From Hawksworthiomyces lignivorus (Eukaryota > Ascomycota > Sordariomycetes > Ophiostomatales > Ophiostomataceae): a DNA stretch of 64,000 nucleotides. The notes beneath the pieces were generated by a model. It worked only from the letters and a program-made list of their open reading frames with translations. It did no database searches and was not told the DNA's origin. The stretch is from contig NTMA01000001.1 of assembly GCA_002917075.1 (NCBI GenBank), forward strand, positions 310,001 through 374,000, written 5' to 3'. The translations under genes and the position numbers were made by a program. How positions within the stretch are numbered: the first letter of the stretch is position 1; every line of letters begins with the position of its first letter. Of this stretch, positions 32,610-43,516 are shown in pieces.

Positions 32610-34667
32610 ATGACGCTTCCCAGCATGATCTTGGCCGGTGTCCTCGGTGCGCTCGCACCAGGCGCCGTGGCCCTCGTTTCTTCCTCCTCCTTTTCTGCGT
32701 CTGCGATGCTGCAGGGTCGCGCCATTCCCAACGGGCCCTCTGGCAACTACACGCCAGCCGAGGTCAGCTGCCCGTCCGAGCGCCCGAGCGTGCGCGTCGC
32801 CGGCTCGCTGTCTCCACAGGAGACGGCGTGGCTAGCGCTGCGCCGCAACGTCACCCACCAGCCGCTGCTGGACTTTCTCGGGTCCGTCAACATCAGCGGC
32901 TTCGACGCCCGCACCTACGTGGCAGGCGTCGCACCGGCCAACGTGCCCAACATCGGTATAGCTTGCTCAGGTGGCGGCTACCGTGCCCTAATGAACGGCG
33001 CCGGGTTCCTTGCGGCCGCCGACAGCCGCACGCCGGGCCAGCTGGCGCCCGGTACCAACGGCAGCATTTCCGGCCTGCTCCAGGCGGCCACGTACTTGGC
33101 CGGCCTGTCGGGCGGCGGCTGGCTCGTGGGCTCCCTATTTGCCAACAACTTCTCAAGCGTGGTCACCCTGCGCGACGGCTATGAGGGCTCCGACCTGTGG
33201 CGGTTCGACAACTCCATCTTTGTCGGTCCCAGCGACGACGCCCAAGACAGCGGCTCGACGACACCAAATAAGATGCGCCGCGACGCTTCCGCCTCCAACG
33301 CCGACGGTCTGGGCGAGCGCGGCATCATCCACACCGCCGAGTACTGGACAGACGTCGCCGATCAGGTAGCCTCCAAATCGGACGCTGGCTATAATACGTC
33401 AATCACGGACTACTGGGGCCGTGCACTGTCATACCAGCTGATCAACGCGCCCGACGGTGGCCTGGACTACACATTCTCATCGATTGCTCTGGCGGACAAC
33501 TTTGTCAGCGGCGACACTCCGTTTCCCATCCTGGTTTCCGACAGCCGCGCCCCCGGCACCACGATCATCGCGCTCAACTCCACCCTCTTCGAGTTCAACG
33601 CCTTTGAGATGGGCTCGTGGGACCCCTCTATCTTCGGCTTTGTGCCGACCGAGTACCTGGGTTCCAACTTCAGCAACGGCGTCGTTGCCACCGGTGACGA
33701 CAGCCACTGCGTGCGCGGCATGGACCAATTCGGCTATGTCATGGGTACGTCGTCGACACTATTCAACCAGTTCCTGCTAGCCAACTTGAGCTCTGAGGTA
33801 AATGTGCCCAAGTTTGTGCTCGACATCATCGAAGACGTGCTTACCCGCTTGGGCAACGACAACAACGATATCGCCCAGTGGAAGCCGAACCCATTCTACG
33901 GCTACCGCCCCGCCACCAACAGCTTTGCCAACAACGAACAGCTCACGCTCGTTGATGGCGGCGAGGATCTGCAGAACCTCCCACTGCACCCGCTGATCCA
34001 GCCGGTGCGCGCCGTCGACGTCATCGTCGCCGTCGACTCATCTGCCGACAACGACTTTAGCTGGCCTAACGGTACCGCTCTACGCGCTACGTACGAGCGC
34101 TCCCTAGGTGAGATCGCCAACGGTACGCTATTCCCGCCCGTGCCAGACGACCACACATTTGTCAACTTGGGCCTGAACCAGCGGCCGACTTTCTTCGGCT
34201 GCAACGCTGCCAACTTCACGCTGGCCGCTGGTCAGTCGCTACCGCCGCTAGTTGTCTACTTGCCCAATGCGCCTTTCACTACCTTTAGCAATGTTAGCAC
34301 CTTTACGCCTAGCTACACCATAACTCAGCGCAACGACATTATCGAGAACGGCTTCAACGCCGCCACGCGTGGCAACGGCACGTTTGACGCCGAGTGGCCT
34401 GCGTGTCTGGCCTGCGCCGTGCTGAGTCGCAGCTTTACGCGGACCAACACCGCGGTGCCGAGTGCCTGCGCAGCCTGCTTTACTAAGTACTGCTGGGACG
34501 GCTCACTCAACACCACAGACTACGGCGTCTACGAGCCGACGCTGCTTCTTGCTGACTCGGCATCTGCAAAGAAGTCTGCTGCTGCGCACGGCTTCGCCTC
34601 TGACAGTATGAGGCTGAAGACCATCGGATTTGCATCATTTACGTTGTTGCTTCTAATTGCTCTGTAA
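32610..34667 (+). CDS. plb1: Phospholipase B / lysophospholipase, secreted, GPI-anchored
   Basis: Intronless, 685 aa from the ATG at 32610. The frame is open 100 codons upstream but that stretch is pyrimidine-rich leader. A signal peptide (MTLPSMILAGVLGALAPGAVA) leads into the cPLA2-like catalytic domain. The nucleophile is S167 in GLSGGGWLVG, the oxyanion Arg is R125 in CSGGGYRALMNG, and the dyad Asp is D449 in LVDGGED. More than a dozen N-glycosylation sequons and a Cys-rich end (CLACAVLSRS, CAACFTKYCW) match fungal PLBs. The extreme C-terminus is hydrophobic (FASFTLLLLIAL) after a small-residue/basic stretch, as for a GPI signal. The enzyme removes both acyl chains from phospholipids at the cell surface or outside the cell. 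Typical length is 600-700, so it is full size. Confidence 0.93.
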   Translation: MTLPSMILAGVLGALAPGAVALVSSSSFSASAMLQGRAIPNGPSGNYTPAEVSCPSERPSVRVAGSLSPQETAWLALRRNVTHQPLLDFLGSVNISGFDARTYVAGVAPANVPNIGIACSGGGYRALMNGAGFLAAADSRTPGQLAPGTNGSISGLLQAATYLAGLSGGGWLVGSLFANNFSSVVTLRDGYEGSDLWRFDNSIFVGPSDDAQDSGSTTPNKMRRDASASNADGLGERGIIHTAEYWTDVADQVASKSDAGYNTSITDYWGRALSYQLINAPDGGLDYTFSSIALADNFVSGDTPFPILVSDSRAPGTTIIALNSTLFEFNAFEMGSWDPSIFGFVPTEYLGSNFSNGVVATGDDSHCVRGMDQFGYVMGTSSTLFNQFLLANLSSEVNVPKFVLDIIEDVLTRLGNDNNDIAQWKPNPFYGYRPATNSFANNEQLTLVDGGEDLQNLPLHPLIQPVRAVDVIVAVDSSADNDFSWPNGTALRATYERSLGEIANGTLFPPVPDDHTFVNLGLNQRPTFFGCNAANFTLAAGQSLPPLVVYLPNAPFTTFSNVSTFTPSYTITQRNDIIENGFNAATRGNGTFDAEWPACLACAVLSRSFTRTNTAVPSACAACFTKYCWDGSLNTTDYGVYEPTLLLADSASAKKSAAAHGFASDSMRLKTIGFASFTLLLLIAL

Positions 34668-35715
34668 TTGGTTATTTTTCGATGAAAATATTTCGTCGCT
34701 GTTATTGGCGAAAGATCCCTACAGGCTTCGGGGAAATGGGGGCAATGTCCTGAGGACGGGCCGCGCTAATTAGTAGTCTTATTATCGTCTCCTGTAGGGG
34801 CTTGTCTCTATAAAATATGTAGAGGATGTTCGAATCGCCAGCGTTTAGTGCTTTCGAAGAGACCATCGACTTTTCTCTTCGAGTTTTTCTTGTCGCGGTT
34901 AGGGCTCGCAGGCAACGCGTGTTGAGTGCGGACTACCCAGTCAAGGACACGCCGAGTCGAGTGAAAAACGATCAATTAAATCGACGCGGATGATCTAGAG
35001 TTAGAGGACTTTGGTAGAGACAAAAAGGAATTTCGCTTTTATTTCCAATCCACAAAAAGCAGGCAGAGTCCAATTATCCATTTGGTATCGTTCGTTCGTG
35101 CTCCAATTTTCAAAAAAGTAAACCGAATAAACAAAAAAACTGGTATCATAGGTAAGATACATCCTTATTATCTTTGACGAGGCTGCTACTGCAGGCATTT
35201 GTGTCCTCACGGATCACTAAAATCGCCGCCTCTCTTCACTAGTACCGATGTTGTTTAAGAAAAGTGGAAAGTGACAAGACATGCAACAAGAGATGGAAAG
35301 AAGTATGAAGCTCCACGCACATAAAAATTAAGCCAGAAATGACATAAACAAAGAGAGAGTGTGCGGGAGGCAGAAGAGAAGAACGGAGGATGGCAGAAGC
35401 ATGCCCCTGAAAAGCGTGAAATCAGACACACCGCAATTAGTAGATTGCAATCTGAGCAGCTTGTTTTGCTGGCAATAAAGGGGGGGGGAGGAGTTCATCT
35501 CAGCGGAACACATAATATCATGCTCTCCTTTCTCATTCCCAAACAAATGCGACAAAGAAACAATAAAACACAACAAGAAATGAAGCGAAATGGAGATCAT
35601 AAGAGTATGTGGATGCTATACAAGAGCTTTGGACAAATCAGATGGAAACACAGATGCCGGAGGAAGCCAAACAGAACAAAATCCGCCAAGCCAAGTGCTG
35701 TAGGCAAGTTGGGTA
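34668..35715. other. Convergent intergenic gap
   Basis: About 1 kb between the 3' ends of the PLB and caspase-like genes, AT-rich, with a G9 run near 35480. No supportable gene. Confidence 0.5.
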
Positions 35716-37734
35716 TTATCGGAGCGCATTACGGAAAGGGCTTTCGCACTTGACTTCTCGAACGCCCTCAGGTAGAAGACGCATCCATTCAACCCACCCG
35801 GGCTTATCGACTCCGCCTTCGGCTAGCCGGACTGTGAGGTTTAGCTGCGTGCCAGGGGATGGTGCTTCGGGGCTTGTCGGTAGAGGCTTTCGGCAGGGGG
35901 CAAGAAGGATCGAAGGCAGGCGCGCATTTGCCGACATCTGAATATGCAGTGGCGATGGGAAGCTCATAATCTGCGCTTTATCCGGGTTTCGATCCTGGAT
36001 TAATTGAGGATATTTGGACAGGAGACGAACGTGGAGCTCGGCAGCTGACAAGGCTGAGAGGGGACCCCTAAACTTCTGGCTCAGCCGCGTCTGGAGCTCT
36101 TCCGTTAATATCCGCGTAAACAGAACACGCCCTAGAGCCTCGACTGAATTTCCGCCAGCCGAAGCCGCTATCAATTCCAGTACTCCTTCTCGCCGTGCCA
36201 TTTTTGAGCAAGGGTAGTATGCAGCGTCCATAAGTACCAGCGTATCTGAGCTCGCATCTTCCAGTACCTGTTGTATCCCGCTCCAGCGAATGGTCGGTGC
36301 TAAATTCTTGTCCATTGAACTAAACAAGAAATATTAGGATATATATATATTTAAAAAAATTTTAGGGACTGTGTAAGACCAGCTTGTCTTTCATAGTTAT
36401 TTTTGAACAGATTATTTGTAATTCAAAGCCACAACATACCTTGACAGCACCATTTCACGTTCCGCATCTAGGTAACTGCAGCCTGCGTAGTAGAGGACCT
36501 TCAGCGTGTCACGTAAATCTCGATTATTTACGAACTGGGTGACTGTTTGCAAAAGCCACCGGTATGGGCTCTGCGCACCGACAGGAATAGTCTTGATTTC
36601 GACGGTGTAATTATACTTCTTTTCGAGCAAGGCAGCCAAATCGTCGACGGCAACTCGTACATCAGGTTCAGTTTCGTTCGACCAAATGAGCAACATGGCG
36701 TGAACAGCATCGTATCGGCTGCGATTGGGATTTGCACTGTTGATAATACGAGCGGTAGCGCTTTGAAGGTCACCAGAAAATATTTGTATTCCCGGCAGAG
36801 CGGCAGCTGCCAGCTTTTCCAAATTGCGTCCGGAAGGCAAAGGTGTCCGCAATCGGGATTCGGAGCCAACAGAGAGACGACCGGAAGATGGAGGAGGTAG
36901 GGGAGATGCTTGACCCCTTGCTTGTGTGATATGTGCTGGCAATTGCTGCTGCTGTTGCTGCTGTTGCTGCTGCGGCTGAGGATGTAATTGTGGACGGGCC
37001 GGAACACGGTGCGGAGTCGTTGGTGCTGACGTCGAGTCGATATCCATCTCTTGTGAATCATGACGCGAAAACGGCCTTTGCGAACTATGGGCGGGACTGA
37101 TAGGACGCCCAGCAAGAGGAGCGTATTCTAACGTCGGACTATGCGTCTTGTACTTCCTCACGGCATCTTCCCAGCTCATGTTGTGATGATTTGGATGGCA
37201 CTTTCCGGAGTAAAGAAAGAGAGTGTGAGTTTTCCAATCAACAAAGGCAGAGCATTGTTTCCGTTTAAAAAAATCAACGAAAGAAATCCCAAAATTACTT
37301 ACAGCAACTCTTCTGCGTCGGCAGTCGTTGCAAGCTCCCAGCTTTCGAATGAGAGCAGCTTTTTCACGCTGAGATGCAGAAAGAGGCCCGGTTCTGCGAC
37401 GACTTGGGCGGCGAGCATTGGCAAGATCGGTACCATCCCTGACAGAGAAAATAGCTTGCGAGGAGAAAGTCGGCGAGACTGACTCAGTAGCAGCATAGAC
37501 AGTATCACCAGTACTGTCAGCAGACGTAGTCGCAGTAGCCCCTTCACTCTGTACTGTTGTGACAGTCGTGGAGGTAGATGACGCTGTGTCCTTTCTCATG
37601 GGTGGTGAAGAAGGGGTGGACGGGGTTTGCCCCTGATCGGTGCCCGCCGAATCAGCAGACATTGGTCGTTGTTGTCCCTGCCGTGGCTCATCTCTTGATG
37701 GAGGCGCTTCGATAAGGCTTGGAGCTGGATGCAT
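35716..37734 (-). CDS. Caspase-like (peptidase C14) fungal protein, catalytic residues apparently lost
   Basis: Exons 37734-37303, 37200-36440 and 36319-35716 give 598 aa. Introns are 102 bp (GTAAGT...AAG) and 120 bp (GTATGT...TTTAG). Residues 1-130 are Ser/Thr/Pro-rich. Residues 135-150 carry a Cys/His motif, CNDCRRRRVA then CHPNHHN, whose CX2CX6C core resembles half of a Zn2Cys6 cluster; it recurs in fungal proteins of this type. A disordered region with a Q10 run follows. The C-terminal part resembles the caspase-like fold: MLLIWSNETEPDV, an elongated helix, LKVLYYAGCSYL where relatives have a YYGGHG-like His motif, and TLVLMDAAYYPC where relatives have LLDCC. The presumed His is thus C385 and the presumed Cys is A430/A431, so activity is doubtful. 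The role is unknown; related proteins are discussed with metacaspases. Upstream lies an 11-kb gene-free region. Confidence 0.75.
36320..36439 (-). other. Second intron of the caspase-like gene
   Basis: 120 bp; GTATGT donor at 36439, TTTAG acceptor at 36320, phase 2. Contains an AT-dinucleotide run. The join restores MVLSSSMDKN and links the two halves of the caspase-like domain. Confidence 0.75.
37201..37302 (-). other. First intron of the caspase-like gene, in-frame length
   Basis: 102 bp with a GTAAGT donor at 37302 and an AAAG acceptor at 37201. It is a multiple of three without a stop, so the unspliced form would insert 34 residues between the second and third Cys of the CX2CX6C motif. 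Splicing restores CNDCRRRRVACHPNHH, which is why it is called an intron. Confidence 0.75.
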
Positions 37735-40169
37735 CCTTTGGCTCGAGGGATTTCCCTTGTTCCTGCTACCTCATCATAGGTGGTAACACTGGCCTCCGGT
37801 GGCCTGTTTGTCCCGTTTGCTATCTTTCGTTTTCTGTTCCGTTCTTCGAGTGGCCGTGACCTGGTGCGTTCAAGTTCAAGGCGTTCCAGCTGCTAAAAAT
37901 GCTGGTTTTGTTATCGTATCCGTAGCAGGATATCCACGGAAGGCGAATCTGCTTTGTGCCCAGGAAAGATTCTGACAAGCCAGAAAAAAATCCAAAAGCT
38001 CGTGCAAAAGGGACGCCTAATTTTTCGGAATCCAGAAAATAAGAGATGAAAATTATTCTGATAGCACAATTTTTGATGGCAGAACACCCTAAAATTGCAA
38101 GCAGCCTCAGTTACGTAGGCAACTAGCTGCGGACTCGAGATGAGCTCAGAGATAGGAGCGTTCTGGTTTTCGAATACTATCGAAACATCTGCTGTCAGAA
38201 TTTCGGTGTTGGTGAAGACATTGGACCAGACATGGTCTACTGGAACGGTGAAGAAAACGGTGTGACAAGTAGGAAGCAAACAATCACAAGACAGCGAAAC
38301 AACGTAATAGAAGAGAGGAGCCCCTCGGTACGGAGAACAGGGAAGGGGAGGCGGGGAGGATTGACCATACAACGGCTATCACAATGGAACCATGAGGATC
38401 AACAGCTACAGTCCGACACAAAAAAGAAAAGTGTACGAAAAGCTGTTGAACAGAAAGAAAGAGAAAAATCAAAGCGAACAGGAGAAAAGCATGAGTACGA
38501 GCAAAAAAATGAGGGGGGGGGAAACAAAACAGAAGAGGTTTAGCAATAAGTTAAAAGAGAAGATAGGCAAGTCGAGGTTTTTGATGTTGTCGACCGAAAC
38601 GGACCGGTCGATGGGGCTGGAAAACAATAAGCCAGGTAAACATGCAGACTCGATCCAATAAGAAAGAGAAGGAAATAGGGAGGTGTATACGCAGTATGAC
38701 GGCGTACAGACCAGAAGTAGCCAGTGAACAAGGAGTAGGTTTTTTTTTTTGCCTTCTTACAGTTGGTATGTTTGGTATTACTACTGATGCTTCAGTAATC
38801 TCCTCAGTACTTCATGCTGTACTAATCGTATGAGAAGAACGGGTTGTTTAGTTCGTTTTGGTATCGCTGATGATGATGCTACTGCCGTCGGCGTCCGCTA
38901 TAATTTTATTTCAGGTGTTGGCAGTTTCGTAGATGAGGGAGTGATGACGAGATTTGGAGAGGTGCAAATTCAAAGATACAAGGTATAGGCTGAGTGCATT
39001 GGTTGAACAAGATCAAGAACCACAGGGCTCTGGGGCATGCCGATAGACGGAGGGAACAAACCGATGGGTGTCGTTGTCTGCCGGGGAGGGGGGGGGAGGC
39101 GGTTGCGAAAAGTAGGGAGGGCACAGCTGCTGCGGATCCCGTCTGTGCCTCTCGTAGATTCTGGCTTTCCTGGCCTCTCCTCGTCTTCTTCGTGTCTTGT
39201 GTGGCTCTCTGTTTACTGGTCGGTTTCGTGGTATTCCTTCTGTCACTCCCATCTGCAGTATATGCAATAGCGCCGTTTTCAACGTCTTTCTTCAGTCCAA
39301 CCAGCCCAGGAGTCGGGAAGAATAGCGAAATGAGAGAATTTCATAAAGAGGCGTAGAAGATACGAAGAGCAGTACATGAAGCAGGGAGGGAGGGGGGAAG
39401 AGATGAGAGATAGGACAGAAAATTTTAACAAACACCGTTCATCGCTTCGGAACTCGATTGCTCTCTCCGGTACCTGATGCCGTTGCAGTAACTGGGCACA
39501 ATACAAGACGGTGGGTTTTAATAGCCGCTTTCGTTTTTAATTCTTAGAACATTCGGCTGTCGATCTCGGGGCGTTCTTCCTCGGGCATCAGTTTGCTTTG
39601 CTGGACATGGCAGAGCTAGGTCAGGACCAACCACACAGGCACACACACGCAGAAGAAAGAAGAAAGACCAAAGAAGACGGCAACTAAGACAAGTGAGAAA
39701 CGACAACGAAGAGCAGTTCCTGTACTTGTCCCGCCACCATCGCTGGTCGTCGGGAGATGAATAGGAGAGTAAGTTTTATTGGGGGAGAATTGGATGGGGG
39801 AGTGAGGAGGAAGAGGGGCGTGCTAAGACAGGTGAGAGGACCGGAGGGTTCTAGACGGGAAGGGCCAGCGCCTTTACTTTTATTTTTACTTTCGCATATT
39901 TCCTATCCGCTTCGAACTGCTATTGTAGAAGAAGCACAAAGTACATGTAGGGTGGATTGCTTGTTGACAAGCGAAAGGGAACCAAGAGACAGGTGAAGGA
40001 AAAGGGAAAAGCGGCGGCTAACCGGTGGAACGAAGGTGACAAGAGCCTGTTAGCGTGGTCTACGCGAGACTCCTCTGAAGCGTCTATGTATCGTTTGTAT
40101 GTATGTGCATGCGTCTATGTGCGCCTGCGAAGGGGAGCTATGTAAATATACGAGTAGCCGAGAACAAAA

Positions 40170-40260
40170 ATTTACGAGTACGGGGTAAGAGAAAGAGAAC
40201 AGCACGGCGGGAGAGAAGGAGAGCAGGAGGGAAGGAGAGAAGGAGAGAAGGAAAAGCCAC
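40170..40260. repeat. Purine-rich (GGGA/GAGA) tract
   Basis: About 90 bp, almost all purine on plus, with imperfect repeats of GAAGGAGA. Read on minus it is a CT-rich block of the kind found near fungal transcription starts, and would suit a distal start for the minus-strand gene at 37734. Confidence 0.55.
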
Positions 40261-40930
40261 CCCATGTCGTTACAGCAAGTAATCGCCGTTGCAGGTTTTG
40301 TGGCAAGCAAGCAGAGTCGCATGCAGAGTTGCAGGAGACGGTCGTGGCTAGTACGAACTAGTCGGCGCAAGTACTTTTCACGGAGGGAAGGAGGAAAGCG
40401 ACGCCGGGGGTGGGCAGAGAAAAAATATTGTACGTGAAGGGAAGGAACAAACAACAGTCTTAACGGGCAGGAGGGGTCCATCTCTGTCTGTATGGTGCGG
40501 GCTGTGGGATGCGGGTCGCGGGACAGGACACTAGGAGCGCGATGGCCAAATTGAAGGGCCAGCACGGAGGGAAGGGGGGGTGTCATCACGATTAGAACCA
40601 AGGTAAATAAATCAAAATGGAAGCCACAACTGGAAATCGATAGAAGTGGTTAAAATAGAATTCCATTTTCTTCGGCAGGAAAAGGAAAGAGCAGAAGAGT
40701 CGGCCACTCAATTGTCGTTCAACAAGAAGCTTAGAGTTTCTGCAGAGCGAGAAAAGTTAAAATTGCATTCCTCTGCTTGGGCCAAAGAAAACGAAGCCAG
40801 TAACAAATACGGAAAGTAATACACATTTCACGCTCTCATGAAAAGAAGGGACTTGGGCCGAGACTGGAACACTGGCAAGCAAGGAAAGTGGGAACTAATT
40901 TAGTTATTTTCGCACCTCCAAAAAAGCCAT

Positions 40931-40955
40931 AAAATAAAATAAAATAAAATAAAAA
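40931..40955. repeat. (TAAAA)5 microsatellite
   Basis: Five perfect TAAAA units in noncoding DNA. Confidence 0.9.
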
Positions 40956-42597
40956 AGCTGCTACGTCAATCGAATATCGCGGCGCCATTTTAGCTGCACC
41001 TCGGTTCCTAGCTGCAATAGAGTCTACGCTGGCTTCTGCCCCTTGTCAAATCTCTCTTTTCCCGCTGTTTACTAGATTACTAGATGTTCACTCATCATCG
41101 TCTAAGTCTCCTCGCTCTTCGTAGCTTTTCGGCTTCGATTTTTCTCTTTTTTTTTTCAGTGCCACGGTGGCCAGACTTTTCGCCTCCCTCAAAAGGGGGG
41201 TAAACAAAGCTTTTAAGCAAAGACGGAGAATAGCACACTCTTCATATATTAGGCGCAGACGCGGGAATTGATGCACCGCGGTGACATTGGACTCAAACAG
41301 GGAGCTCTCAGTAGGTTGACCAGTTAGGCTCGCCTGTAGAATATATGTGAAGGCGGCGAGGTTGGTGATAGGACGTGAGTGTGGTGGTAAAAACCCGCGG
41401 CGGGAAATGACATGGCGAACGAGGTGACAGCTACAAGGCAGCGTACCGGCACATTGAGGCGCTCGCTGTTGCAGCCCCAGCCTGCTGAGTCGACAATGTG
41501 ATGCAGCGTGGGAAATGGGAGTAACCGTCCAGCCCAGATCACAGCTCAGTCACGGCTCCCGTTGGCAGGACGCGTTTTGCAAGCCCGCAGGCGGCCAAAG
41601 GCCAAACAAACCAGATATGCACAACGCACGCCACACAGCGCCATCAACAGATCAATCAAGACAGTCGATGAGACGGCCCAGCCAGCAAGACCGAAGCAAT
41701 GAAAACAACGGAGGCAGCAATGTCCGCTCATGGTCTGCATCGTCGAAGGGCTTATTTGACTTCTTGGCTGGCCACCCTTCATCCCCCCACTCCTATAGTC
41801 TAGAGGCCGTCCCCCTCATCCAATTCCATTCTCCCTCTGCGCATGTCTGGTCTCCCTTTACTTATTTCATTTTATTTTTTTCCTGCTGCTTTCCTCCCGT
41901 GTCGAACTTTCTTTTACCATGCTGTATCTATATGCATTATCCGCAACCCGGGATTTTTTGTGTTTGGTCAGAACATCGGGGGTGGGCGGGAAAATAAAGG
42001 ATGATGTGATATCAACACGAAGGGTCGGCTTGCTGCAACCCTCCTCTCTCCCTCCCCATGGACTCCTCATGTCGACGCCGAACAAAATGCAGATGCCAGT
42101 GGCTGAACCGAAAAGGAATCAAATCAATTCTCGCTCGCCGGGCCAGACCGCCAGCCTCACCACTCCCCGGAAACATAATCCAAACGGGCATAGCACGTGT
42201 GCTCTCCATCTTTGTTGTAGCCCGCCGTATTCTTCTCTTTCTCGTAGGTCATAACTATAGTCGGGGTCTTTTGTCGGAACAAAACTGACAAAGTCCCGCC
42301 AGCATCATACAAACTTTGTGCTTGTGGCTCAGATGTTTTGTTGGGGAAAGGTGAGAAGAGGTTTGTGCGTGAAACGGATTGCGAAAGCCGAGAAGACGGG
42401 TTGACGGTTTGCCTTTCTCCATTTCCAATTTTGCCTCTTGTACCACCGAGGAAGGAGCACTTCTGAGGTCTGTGGAAGACGGCACAAGGCGCCAAGGCAA
42501 AACGTGAATTTGTGGCATCAGGCAGATTGAAAGGAAAGGAGAGAAAAAGAGGAGGGAGCTACAGCAATGGGACAGGAAAGGGAAACGAGAAAGAAAA

Positions 42598-42599
<2 letters not shown>

Positions 42600-42645
<46 letters not shown>
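42600..42645. repeat. 46-base poly-A run
   Basis: Uninterrupted A from 42600 to 42645. The plus-strand sequence before it is purine-rich; after it comes GAGGGCC. It could be a microsatellite, the tail of an old retroposed copy, or an assembly-length artefact. No recognisable source gene precedes it. Confidence 0.9.
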
Positions 42646-42649
<4 letters not shown>

Positions 42650-43490
42650 GCCGTAGGTTGGGCATTGCGTTCTATCCACAAAACCCAACATCTCACCCTC
42701 CTCTGTTCTCCCATCAACATGCCACAGTTAGATGAGCCTCGCGGACAGCGCGACGAGACTCACCACGTCGCTGTGCAGTTCCTTCATCGCCTCATCGCCA
42801 TTCACCGTCATGCATCACCCACCATCTCTCTTCAAGCCTCTCCCTCTGTCCCTCCATCCAAGTCAGCCAATATCTGTCCGTCGCAAACCTCATCTGTCTG
42901 AATATGGCCAGCGCTCCTGCAGGAGAGCACTGTGTAATGCTTTCTACTTTCTGCTTTTGTACTTTGCTTGAGCTAGTGTCATTGTGCTGCAGCTGGTGAT
43001 CTGGTATTTTTGTCTTCAATCTCTTGCTTCAACTTCTTTTTCTTTTTAGCTTGTTTCTTCTCCCCACAACAAGTGCGACTCCCCGGGAGATTTGATAGGC
43101 CCTTGCGAATAGGAATGCAGCCGATCCCCAGGTTCGTCTTAATAGCAGCGGGCTAATCTGGCAACCGTGGCGTGGGATGTCGTGCCGCCCTGTGTTGGGG
43201 GTCAGGACAAGCGAGGAAACACGCGCAAGACGGTGAAAAATACAGTGGAGAGGGGGATGGGACTTATCTACAATTGTACATTCTCCGTTCGAACGTACAT
43301 GTGCGTACAAAGTGAGACAACAGAACACACAGGGGCTAGAAAGGAAAAGCGGAAAGAGCAGTCTGACCTGGCCGTCCCGTCCCACTTCCTTTCGGATTGA
43401 CAAAACGAGGATCCCAGAGCCACGCTCGCACTTGCGCAGTCTGACTCTGTAGCTATTTTTTTTTTTCCTTTTTTTTTTTTATGTACATTC

Positions 43491-43516
43491 TTACGCAATA
43501 AAACCATTTTGCGTAA
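43491..43516. repeat. Perfect 8-bp stem hairpin beside a TACTCCGTA motif
   Basis: TTACGCAA (43491-43498) and TTGCGTAA (43509-43516) are exact inverted copies with a 10-nt loop. TACTCCGTA follows at 43517-43525. Noncoding. Confidence 0.65.

Noticed and set aside
38232..38661. Lys/Glu-rich small proteins on the plus strand
   Set aside because: They follow directly from purine-rich DNA; several frames show the same composition and none has a recognisable motif.
41515..41997. 160-codon open frame in the gene-free region
   Set aside because: No conserved motif, mixed low-complexity composition and no plausible splice partners.
42255..42665. Minus-strand frame beginning with a poly-Phe run
   Set aside because: It arises from reading the 46-base A-run in reverse and has no domain after it.
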